Below are positions 8,601-14,044 of a DNA stretch of 14,044 nt, piece by piece. The position numbers and the translations under genes were made by a program. This DNA is from CAYJLC01 sp964370735. GTDB lineage: Bacteria > Bacillota > Clostridia > Oscillospirales > Butyricicoccaceae. The notes under the pieces were generated by a model. It saw nothing but the letters and a program-made list of their open reading frames with translations, did no database searches and had not been told where the DNA came from. How positions within the stretch are numbered: the stretch's first letter is position 1; each line of letters starts with the position of its first letter. The stretch is taken from positions 1 to 14,044 of the forward strand of contig CAYJLC010000049.1 of the NCBI GenBank assembly GCA_964370735.1, in the 5' to 3' direction.

Positions 8601-8863
8601 AGTCCTTTCTTTTCTCGTTTGTCAAACGGTTCAATCGGACACGCATTGTCAGTCGCACTGACATAGTCTTTTGGCTTAGAATTTTCCACGCTTAATATGT
8701 TTATATAATCATTGAAATTTTGTTTTAAATTTTCGCTTTTGCTAAATTTACTAATCGGAAATTTGCTATACATAGAGTTAAATCCTAGAATTTGTGCATG
8801 ATTTACACAAATTTGCAAATCGTCACAAGTCATATTTTCATTTATAAATAAAAATTTTTCCAT
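5633..8863 (-). CDS. Large M14-type zinc carboxypeptidase, unusually long N-terminal region
   Basis: The 1076-residue protein has an M14 (carboxypeptidase A-like) domain confined to its C-terminal part, about residues 730-1040. Visible motifs in order are S748...GR752, the zinc-binding His786-x-x-Glu789, NTDG (825-828), ARFNALGNEF, TESR, and DNHG with the probable third zinc ligand His889. Glu997 (NLETTTYFSY) is a candidate for the general base. The first 700 residues have no domain I can name; they contain soluble alpha/beta-like sequence and two EDSW motifs (373-376 and 394-397). There is no signal peptide or membrane anchor, so a cytoplasmic peptidase acting on imported peptides is most likely. 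The start at 8863 follows AAGGAG with eight bases between. It is the first gene of the operon, promoter at 8926-8955. Typical M14 domains need only about 300 residues, so the extra length is unusual. Specificity cannot be predicted. Confidence 0.85.
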   Translation of the reverse strand: MEKFLFINENMTCDDLQICVNHAQILGFNSMYSKFPISKFSKSENLKQNFNDYINILSVENSKPKDYVSATDNACPIEPFDKREKKGLESLFEIGDFLQDTNLDLLADQTNFKIILDENFDKFEAQAVCDLAFRFGMDTTRITNSLISFKPIEGNQILFIKSDNCKMTFENKDFGSVVKIFGKGYELSKFVSFICENFPIQRNKMTWSQILNEFTESFAIRNLDGQLAFAHSLSEKGNKVTAYIEPNNISDLPFADFKSYKDLKPAYTRDYDIPWEVDVFLDLMKSEIYPNIKRGDKVKIHSALSEEIDVRTDLMQNVQSDLEKLGAYVEKNEMVCAFKQGFSWISDVVVEDLQNINAKKVEIWFKAFLKNPEDSWLDEDGAMPNKNTSTGKNEDSWFDIPIRFLQELYPIEDILTEKLDISDVIFKEYKGDEDITYKLIGYDKDDKAIYENEYKTYISERPYLDEFPNLGKVHPCTGYVKVYINDELFLDRKISTDVENVWDIYQSKVLPECKEYFTARLGHVPTASDQPFFAKLDLQVELSEPDYALKSRQDIISSLDALHEDMYFVGSDYFKFLGEKTNEVFNAPGLIFPRIKKSKGKPKFVVTLSDNVFKRPTIIAQDVIYEEKYAKEEVTAYISSLSLENDKLNIDIDVSCPNLDIVKSFAYLLEKGHLTANLSLDKINTICFKTKDGDYISKVKLLSEPTKDIDIKTLEFETKEVIGYDKYISYIEKLKRVDGISVYPIATSYLGRTVYAVEFEPKYEGYLSRTKRITNMPSEVINCRHHANEVSSTNASFMMIKTILTNEKYKDIGNRLNLVIVPVENTDGTAMHEELMKDNPNWIFHVARFNALGNEFFYETFNEDSIHTESRGFLKLWRDFLPDVIVDNHGVPSHEWSQQFSGYTSPSFKGFWLPRSIIYGIYWQIDDERFACNLPLNKAIEEAIADAILGDETMEKYNKEMTRLFEKYASDWMPKLFPASYFRTMINYWVKRKLNLETTTYFSYKFPWITTCCYTSEVADETAQGEYLKDCAKAHYLHNMSTIDLLLKSISVYNSSVTVDDDKFLVEHTRQRPLVV

Positions 8864-8925
8864 TCGTAAATCTCCTTTTTGATATCAACACCCTATCACA
8901 TTATCAAGATAAAATTAATGTTTAT

Positions 8926-8955
8926 ATTATATCACAGAATTAATAAAAAGTGCAA
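8926..8955 (-). promoter_or_regulatory. Extended -10 promoter of the peptidase/transporter operon
   Basis: On the minus strand TTGCAC (8955-8950) is followed after 18 bases by TATAAT (8931-8926), which is preceded by TG one base away (extended -10). Transcription would start near 8919, giving a leader of about 55 bases before the M14 start at 8863. This is the only convincing promoter seen for the five genes. Confidence 0.75.
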
Positions 8956-8959
8956 TGAT

Positions 8960-8987
8960 AATATACTAATTTATAAAAAAGTATATT
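8960..8987. repeat. Perfect AT-rich inverted repeat upstream of operon promoter
   Basis: AATATACT (8960-8967) and AGTATATT (8980-8987) form a perfect 8-base inverted repeat around a 12-base spacer. It starts four bases upstream of the operon's -35 box, where an activator would bind or an UP-like element would lie. AT-rich dyads also arise by chance here. Confidence 0.4.
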
Positions 8988-9082
8988 TTTATATATTTTA
9001 TTTAGCTACAAAATCGGAAAATATTTCTAAAATATGGATGTGATCGATAATTTCTAGTAGGCTTATTAATATGATGGTTAAC

Positions 9083-9099
9083 AGATTTATAAAAAATCT
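9083..9099. repeat. Short perfect inverted repeat in the divergent intergenic region
   Basis: AGATTT (9083-9088) and AAATCT (9094-9099) flank five bases. The dyad lies 36 bases upstream of the -35 box at 9135. There is no T tract after it on either strand, so it is not a clear terminator. It could be an operator or chance. Nothing else recognisable lies between the two promoters (about 8988-9134); I see no coding region there. Confidence 0.3.
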
Positions 9100-9134
9100 C
9101 CAACCTAAAATACCAAATATATCCAATTTATAAG

Positions 9135-9163
9135 TTGTGTTTTTAATAAAAATATGCTATAAT
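9135..9163 (+). promoter_or_regulatory. Extended -10 promoter of the SLH surface protein gene
   Basis: TTGTGT (9135-9140) and TATAAT (9158-9163) are separated by 17 bases, and TGC directly before TATAAT gives an extended -10 element. The predicted start of transcription near 9170 leaves about 175 bases of leader before the ATG at 9346. Confidence 0.75.
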
Positions 9164-9169
9164 AATCAT

Positions 9170-9345
9170 AGGTAATTAGCCACAGTATATAAATATTTTG
9201 TTACACAAAAATGCTATGCATTTACGACTACATTAACTATTTATACCATAATATAGACAAACTGAAACTTATTTTAAAGCGTTTTCAATTTATGCGAAAG
9301 CTTTATGTTATAAATCATTTTAATTTCAAACGATGGAGGTATATT
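9170..9345 (+). promoter_or_regulatory. Long leader with two hairpins and ribosome binding site
   Basis: The leader contains a hairpin AAATGC-TAT-GCATTT (9209-9223) and a larger one with arms AAAGC..TTTC (9276-9286) and GAAAGCTTT (9296-9304), nine base pairs with a two-base bulge and a nine-base loop. GGAGG at 9335-9339 lies six bases before the ATG at 9346. The frame is open back to an ATG at 9211, but neither that ATG nor the one at 9292 has a Shine-Dalgarno site, so the 45-residue extension is probably untranslated. No known riboswitch consensus was matched. Confidence 0.5.
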
Positions 9346-12300
9346 ATGATTAAAACGAAAAAATTATTATCCATAGTCTTAAGTATTTGCATTATTATAG
9401 TGGTATTGCCTATGCTTACAACAACTGCACAGGCAGCAAACGTGTGGGATGGCAATATGCCCTCTATATTGGCAAACTACTGGAAAGCAGTCGAGAACGG
9501 CGACCCCGACAACAGCTTAAAAAATCTGGATAGTAGCGACATTTCCTTTACCGAAACAATCACCTACGGCGATACACTGCCCACAGCGAGCTATGGTGGC
9601 GAGACGTTCCAAGCTACATACACCCAAGACGGCACAACCGTAACCCCAAAGAATGTGGACGTGTATGACTACACCGTCACTGTGAAAACCGCCAATGTGT
9701 ATGGCGTAAAATCAGGCGAGCTGACCATCAACCCTGCCGTGCTTGCCGTTTCAGGACTGACAGTGAGCGATAAAGTGTATGATGGCTCAAATGCTACCAC
9801 CGTTACAGGTGTGAACTTTATCGGCTTGAAATACTACGACACCTTGATAAAAGACACTGACTACAGCGTGACAGATGCCGTCTTTAACAACGTAAACGTG
9901 GGCAACAACAAAGACGTGCGTGCCACGATAAGTCTGCTTTCGATCAACAAAGCGAGCAACTACACCCTCACGGGCGGTGGCACGGCGCAAGATTACTTCA
10001 GCACCGGCGCTATCACCCAAGGCCCCGGCCCCAATGCGCCCACAGGTGGCGTGGTGGATGACGATGCCAATACCTTCACCTTCACCAAAATAGCAGACAC
10101 TACCTATGAATACAAAATCAACGATGGTAATTGGATGGAATTAGCAAATGATGCAACAAACATTTCTGTCGGCAATATACTTGTACCGATAGGTGGTTTA
10201 CAGGTGCGTGTGAAAGGAAATGACAATGTCGAAACAGGAGCAATCCTAACCAATGAAACTGCCTTTACGGCTTACCTTACGGGTCACCCTCATATCAGTG
10301 GAGATGCAACCTACGGTGGAACCTTAAGTGTTGCGGTCAGTGACTCTCCAACGGCTGCGATACTCACCTTCACTTGGAAAGACGGCGATGTTGTGTTGGG
10401 AACTGGAAACACCTATACAATCAAAGACAGTAACTTGATAGGCAAAACCCTCACAGTGGAAATCACTTCTGAGGGCTATATAGGAAAACTTACATATGAT
10501 AGCAGTGCAATTAGCAAAAAAGCTGTCACAGCTGTTGTGGACGGTGATATTTCTAAAGAATACGATGGCAACAATGACATCACTGTCAGCTTCATCATCC
10601 TTGCTGATGATATAGTAAATAGCACTGATGCGATTACCATCATCCAAACCGGCGAATTTGATAATTCCAATGTGGGCAACAACAAAGCAATCACGCTGAC
10701 TGGCACCCCTACAATCACTGGTGTATCTGCTGACTGGTATGAAGTGACAATGCCTTCAAATCTTAATGGTCATATCACCAAGCTTAATCTTGCAGATGCG
10801 CAGGTGACGTTGAGCGATGTGGATAACCTCATCTACAACGGAGCTGAGCAACCACCAACTGTAATCGTAACCTTGGATGGTAATCCGCTCAGTGCAGATG
10901 AATATACCATCAGCTATACCAATGCAAGTGGTGGTGATAGTATCACTAACGCTGGTACAATTACCGTAACTGTAACAGTAGACGAAAATAGCAACTACTA
11001 TGGCACTGCAACCGTGCGACCTACCTACATCATCGCCAAAGCTACTCCAACCATCACATTTAGCGAAGTACAAAAAACTGTTACTTATGATGGTAGCCCA
11101 GTGGACGAAAGCGACTTTACTAAACCAACTATTACACTAGTTGGTGATGAAGAATATAGTGGTGATATTACCTATGTTTACAGTAAACAAGGAAGCAACA
11201 ACAGCTATAATGGCACTCCAACTGACTTTGGTACTTATAGCATCACTGCAAGTATCAACGAAAGCAGCAACTATACATCAAGTGCAAGTAATAATGCTCT
11301 AACTCTAACTATAACAAAATCTACACCGACCATCTCAATCGACACGATGAATGACAAAGTCTATGATGGTGTAGCTGTCACAAATCCAACTTCAAGCGAA
11401 ATGACTATCACAGGAGCAAATTATTCTGATATTATTTTCACTTATTTTGCAGATAATAACGGCGCAAAAGGTGCAGAGCTTAGCACACCACCTGCCAACG
11501 CTGGTACCTATTGGTTAGTAGCGAGTATTGAAGAAAGCGACAACTACAATCAAGCATCAAGTTTAGATACGAAGTTTATGATTACACAAGCAGATTTCGT
11601 AGGTGTAACCGCCACAGGTACTGCAAAATATGGAGCAACAGGCGAAGTTGACTTGTCAGCTTGGCTTGATTTAGAAGGTGTGACTTTTGAAAATATTACA
11701 AAAACAGAAGATGAAACTATTATCATAGGTACACCGACTATTACGGACAAAAAATTAAACTTTACACTTGTCGATGATGATTCGAAGGTTGGCAACACAG
11801 CGATAATTAAAATTCCAGTTACAAGTACAAATTACAAAGATTTTGAAATTGCAATTACTGTAACAGTTAACGAGAAAAATGTCCCAACGGTAAGCGCAAA
11901 TCCAATTGTTACAACATACACAGGCTTAGCGATAGCGAATACATCTATAACTGGAACTAGCTCAGTAGACGGCACTTGGGAATTTGTAGCAGGGCAAGAT
12001 TTAACAAATGTTTCTCATAGTGGCATTAAAAACATTGTGTTTAAACCAACCGACAGTGATAACTATGCAGAGGTTTCTACAACTGCAAATGTTACAATAG
12101 AAAAAGCAACACCAACTGGAAAACCGACATTCGTAACAATTACAAGTGCTAACAAAACTCTTGCAGATACTGAACTTTCAGAGGGTTTAATAACTCCGGC
12201 AGGAGAAATAGTTTGGGATTTAGGCGATGAAACTATTATAATAGCTAACACTGCGTATACTTGGACATTCACACCGGAAGATACTGCAAACTACGAAGTA

Positions 12301-13335
12301 TTAACTGGCTCGCAAACCCCTTATCAGGTTAGAACAGTTAGCAGACCATCAAGCCTTAATAACATAGTCGAGAACGGCGACAGCCTTTTTGACAATGATT
12401 TACAAAGCTTAATTGATGATAACGAATCCCTAAAAGTTGAAGGCGAAAATGGTCTTGAAGTCGAGTTTGATGTAGACACACTTGAGGTAATTTTAGGCGA
12501 AGCTGACGGAAAAGATATCGAATTTATTGCAAAAGAAGCCGATAAAGACGACCTAAACGAAAAACAAAAATTCATAATTGGTGATAATTTAGTTTTGGAT
12601 TTACAAGTTCTTATTGATGATGTAGAATTCACTGATTTTGAAACAGGCGAAGTGTCAGTTTCAGTTCCATACAAGCTTGAAGATGATGAAAAAGCTGAAA
12701 ATATCAAAGTTTACTATATTGATGATGAAGGCAATAAAACACTAATTTCAAGCGAATTTGTAAACGGATTTTTGACTTTCAAAACTAACCACTTCTCGCT
12801 TTATATGGTCACTTATGAAATCATAAGTTTTGACGATGTTATATCTTCTGATTGGTTCTATGAAGCAGTGATTTTTGCTTATGAAAATGAACTTATGAAT
12901 GGAATTTCAGACACAGAATTTGCACCAAACGAAACTGCGACAAGGGCAATGATTTGGACAGTTTTAGCACGAATGAGTGGTGATAAGCTTACCGAAACTG
13001 ATATTTGGTACGAATCAGGTCAAAACTGGGCAACCCAAAACGGAATTTCTGACGGAACTAATCCGAATGGAAACATCACAAGAGAAGAACTTGTGACTAT
13101 GATTTATCGTTACGAGCAAGTCATAAATGACGGTGGATTTAAAGGAACTTTCGCGTTTCCATTACAATATGATGATGCTGATATGGTATCAGATTGGGCT
13201 TGGGAAGCTATGCTTTACATGACAATGGTTGACGTAATAAAAGGCATGGAAGACGGAAATTTAAACCCACAAGGAAATGCAACAAGAGCAGAAATTGCGA
13301 CTATGTTGCAAAGATTTATGGATTTAGAAACATAA
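9346..13335 (+). CDS. Secreted SLH-anchored surface protein with YDG/MBG-type repeats
   Basis: The protein has 1329 residues from the ATG at 9346, chosen for its GGAGG site and because a signal peptide begins there: basic MIKTKK, hydrophobic core, and likely cleavage after AQA (residue 30). The body is a chain of beta-rich modules. YDG-type repeats start at Tyr145 and Tyr406, each followed by an NVGNNK motif (184-189 and 442-447). MBG-like repeats carry YDG at 581 and 673 and GTY..(I/V)ASI.ES.NY motifs. An acidic pre-anchor domain (about 1040-1155) ends in NHFSLY (1148-1153). Three SLH domains close the protein (about 1160-1329), with TRAM (1199-1202), TREE (1245-1248) and TRAE (1313-1316) as their conserved ends; they should bind secondary cell-wall polymer. 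It is probably an adhesin or S-layer-associated protein. No enzyme domain was seen. Base composition changes sharply near position 10110. Confidence 0.92.
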   Translation: MIKTKKLLSIVLSICIIIVVLPMLTTTAQAANVWDGNMPSILANYWKAVENGDPDNSLKNLDSSDISFTETITYGDTLPTASYGGETFQATYTQDGTTVTPKNVDVYDYTVTVKTANVYGVKSGELTINPAVLAVSGLTVSDKVYDGSNATTVTGVNFIGLKYYDTLIKDTDYSVTDAVFNNVNVGNNKDVRATISLLSINKASNYTLTGGGTAQDYFSTGAITQGPGPNAPTGGVVDDDANTFTFTKIADTTYEYKINDGNWMELANDATNISVGNILVPIGGLQVRVKGNDNVETGAILTNETAFTAYLTGHPHISGDATYGGTLSVAVSDSPTAAILTFTWKDGDVVLGTGNTYTIKDSNLIGKTLTVEITSEGYIGKLTYDSSAISKKAVTAVVDGDISKEYDGNNDITVSFIILADDIVNSTDAITIIQTGEFDNSNVGNNKAITLTGTPTITGVSADWYEVTMPSNLNGHITKLNLADAQVTLSDVDNLIYNGAEQPPTVIVTLDGNPLSADEYTISYTNASGGDSITNAGTITVTVTVDENSNYYGTATVRPTYIIAKATPTITFSEVQKTVTYDGSPVDESDFTKPTITLVGDEEYSGDITYVYSKQGSNNSYNGTPTDFGTYSITASINESSNYTSSASNNALTLTITKSTPTISIDTMNDKVYDGVAVTNPTSSEMTITGANYSDIIFTYFADNNGAKGAELSTPPANAGTYWLVASIEESDNYNQASSLDTKFMITQADFVGVTATGTAKYGATGEVDLSAWLDLEGVTFENITKTEDETIIIGTPTITDKKLNFTLVDDDSKVGNTAIIKIPVTSTNYKDFEIAITVTVNEKNVPTVSANPIVTTYTGLAIANTSITGTSSVDGTWEFVAGQDLTNVSHSGIKNIVFKPTDSDNYAEVSTTANVTIEKATPTGKPTFVTITSANKTLADTELSEGLITPAGEIVWDLGDETIIIANTAYTWTFTPEDTANYEVLTGSQTPYQVRTVSRPSSLNNIVENGDSLFDNDLQSLIDDNESLKVEGENGLEVEFDVDTLEVILGEADGKDIEFIAKEADKDDLNEKQKFIIGDNLVLDLQVLIDDVEFTDFETGEVSVSVPYKLEDDEKAENIKVYYIDDEGNKTLISSEFVNGFLTFKTNHFSLYMVTYEIISFDDVISSDWFYEAVIFAYENELMNGISDTEFAPNETATRAMIWTVLARMSGDKLTETDIWYESGQNWATQNGISDGTNPNGNITREELVTMIYRYEQVINDGGFKGTFAFPLQYDDADMVSDWAWEAMLYMTMVDVIKGMEDGNLNPQGNATRAEIATMLQRFMDLET

Positions 13336-13390
13336 CTAGAAATCATGCGAAATTGCAATAGAATTTAATAGAAAAAGGCGATTTTAGTGG

Positions 13391-13419
13391 GCTGTCAATA
13401 AAGACACTTTATGACCACC
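13391..13419. repeat. Imperfect inverted repeat, candidate recombinase site
   Basis: GTC-A-ATAAAG (13394-13403) and CTTTATGAC (13407-13415) are inverted around ACA, with one bulged A, and flanking GGG/CCC runs continue the symmetry after a two-base mismatch. No T tract follows, so it is not a terminator. It lies about 65 bases beyond the stop codon of the serine recombinase. Large serine recombinases act on imperfect dyads of this size, so it may be an element end or att site; this is inference from position and symmetry only. Confidence 0.4.
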
Positions 13420-13440
13420 CCCCTAAAGTTCGGTGTTTTG

Positions 13441-13479
13441 GCTGATAGCTTGCGATTTATCGCAGGCTATCAGCTTTTT
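13441..13479 (+). terminator. Strong rho-independent terminator
   Basis: The arms GCTGATAGC-T-TGCG (13441-13454) and CGCA-G-GCTATCAGC (13461-13474) pair over 13 bases with one mismatch around the loop ATTTAT, and TTTTT follows at 13475-13479. On the plus strand this is a textbook terminator, about 105 bases after the SLH gene. It ends just before the recombinase stop codon at 13481; on the minus strand no T tract follows, so it works best rightward and would also shield the recombinase region from read-through. Confidence 0.85.
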
Positions 13480-13480
13480 C

Positions 13481-14044
13481 TTATGCTACTATTTGTGATA
13501 ATTCTTCATTTATACATATCAGCTCGCCAGTTTTACTTAGCACAAAATCGTATGGTGGTTCAGCTATATCTGTTTCCTTGGTGTAGTCTACAAGATAACC
13601 GATGTCACGATAGTAAATTTCAATTTTTTGATTGGCTACTCTTGAGTGCTTTACAGCCTTATCATAAACGATAACTTTGTCTACAAAACCTCTTAATATT
13701 TCTGGTGTTAATTCAGATAAATCAGTGTACTTTTTAGCTCGCTCTATAAACTTATCCGAGTTTGTAAGTGAGTTTTTTAGCTTTTCCAAATCACTTTCAA
13801 GTTTAGGTATAGTGATTTGGATTTCTTTTTGCTCATCCAAATATTCATCACTAAGTTTTCTATACATCTCAGCTGGCAATTGTCCGATTACATGATTTTC
13901 AAATAACTTTTTAAATAAATTATCCAGTTCTTTATTTCGTTTTAGAGATTTTTCAAGTTCTTTTGTTATTTGTTTAATCTGTTGTCTTGTTTCGGCAGTG
14001 CTTTTCTTCGCTATAAATTCTACAAACTCTTTTTCTTTCATTCG
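13481..14044 (-). CDS. Large serine recombinase, C-terminal part (cut by window edge)
   Basis: The frame stays open to the window edge, so the Met at 14041 is probably internal and the catalytic resolvase domain lies outside. About 187 residues are visible. Counted from that Met, residues 15-95 are charged and heptad-like, typical of the coiled-coil insertion of large serine recombinases, including the motif GQLPAEMYRKLSDEYLDEQ (53-71). Residues 96-150 match the DUF4368-type C-terminal domain: KYTDLSELTPEILRGFVDKV (104-123) and IEIYYRDIGYL (140-150). Such proteins excise and integrate transposons and integrative elements in Clostridia (TnpX/TndX-like). The stop codon at 13481 lies six bases from the end of the hairpin at 13441-13474. 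Gene function is clear; whether the missing half is intact cannot be seen. Confidence 0.88.
   Translation of the reverse strand, partial: RMKEKEFVEFIAKKSTAETRQQIKQITKELEKSLKRNKELDNLFKKLFENHVIGQLPAEMYRKLSDEYLDEQKEIQITIPKLESDLEKLKNSLTNSDKFIERAKKYTDLSELTPEILRGFVDKVIVYDKAVKHSRVANQKIEIYYRDIGYLVDYTKETDIAEPPYDFVLSKTGELICINEELSQIVA

Noticed and set aside
8881..8911. Three GATA words in the operon leader as a possible operator
   Set aside because: The spacing is irregular and the words are short; expected by chance in AT-rich DNA.
9001..9030. CodY-like box near GGAAAATATT
   Set aside because: Too many mismatches to AATTTTCWGAAAATT, and it is not placed at a promoter.
9250..9310. Cyclic di-GMP (GEMM)-like riboswitch, because of ACAAACTGAAA and GCGAAAGC
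   Set aside because: The conserved GACGCAAAGC core and the paired helices around it are missing; only short A-rich similarity remains.
9211..9345. In-frame 45-residue N-terminal extension of the surface protein starting at ATG 9211
   Set aside because: There is no Shine-Dalgarno site before 9211 or 9292, while 9346 has GGAGG and begins a proper signal peptide. The extension would bury the signal peptide.
12324..12707. Serine-rich reading frame of 127 codons opposite the SLH gene
   Set aside because: It is a shadow of the acidic, real coding strand, with no ribosome binding site or recognisable protein.
13394..13415. Dyad as a second terminator of the SLH gene
   Set aside because: It is followed by CACCCCCC and not by a T tract on the plus strand; the true terminator is the hairpin at 13441-13479.

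Overview
The window looks like a low-GC chromosome of an anaerobic, peptide-using member of the Bacillota (Clostridia-like). The grounds are strong AGGAG-type ribosome binding sites, AT-rich spacers, a Gram-positive lipoprotein signal, a surface protein anchored by three SLH domains, and the C-terminal end of a clostridial-type large serine recombinase. No rRNA, tRNA, CRISPR array or intact insertion sequence was seen. The species cannot be fixed from this sequence.

Layout. Positions 52-2160 (+) encode a 702-residue lipoprotein of unknown function with an internal duplication. A hairpin at 2184-2231 separates it from a convergent five-gene operon on the minus strand (8863 down to 2276). In transcription order this operon encodes a 1076-residue M14-type zinc carboxypeptidase, the DUF969 and DUF979 subunits of a putative 5-oxoproline transporter, an M29-type metallo-aminopeptidase, and pyrrolidone-carboxylate peptidase (Pcp). 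Gaps between genes are 10 to 41 bases. One good extended -10 promoter lies at 8926-8955. The divergent intergenic region (8864-9345) holds this promoter, an AT-rich dyad just upstream of it, and a second promoter for a rightward gene with a leader of about 175 bases.

The rightward gene (9346-13335) encodes a secreted surface protein of 1329 residues: signal peptide, YDG/MBG-type beta-rich repeats, a pre-anchor domain and three C-terminal SLH domains. Its 5' third is clearly richer in G+C than the rest, which suggests a mosaic gene. After it come an imperfect inverted repeat (13391-13419), a strong hairpin with a T tract (13441-13479), and the truncated 3' part of a large serine recombinase on the minus strand. 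The right edge is therefore probably one end of an integrated mobile element.

How the genes may work together. The operon reads as an intracellular peptide-salvage unit. M14 and M29 peptidases would trim peptides, Pcp would remove blocked N-terminal pyroglutamate, and the DUF969/DUF979 pair would move 5-oxoproline across the membrane. No 5-oxoprolinase (PxpABC type) is in the window, so the transport direction and the fate of 5-oxoproline are open. I found no system that I can call new with confidence. The most interesting points are the peptidase/transporter unit with its very long M14 protein, the mosaic surface protein, and the candidate recombinase end site.
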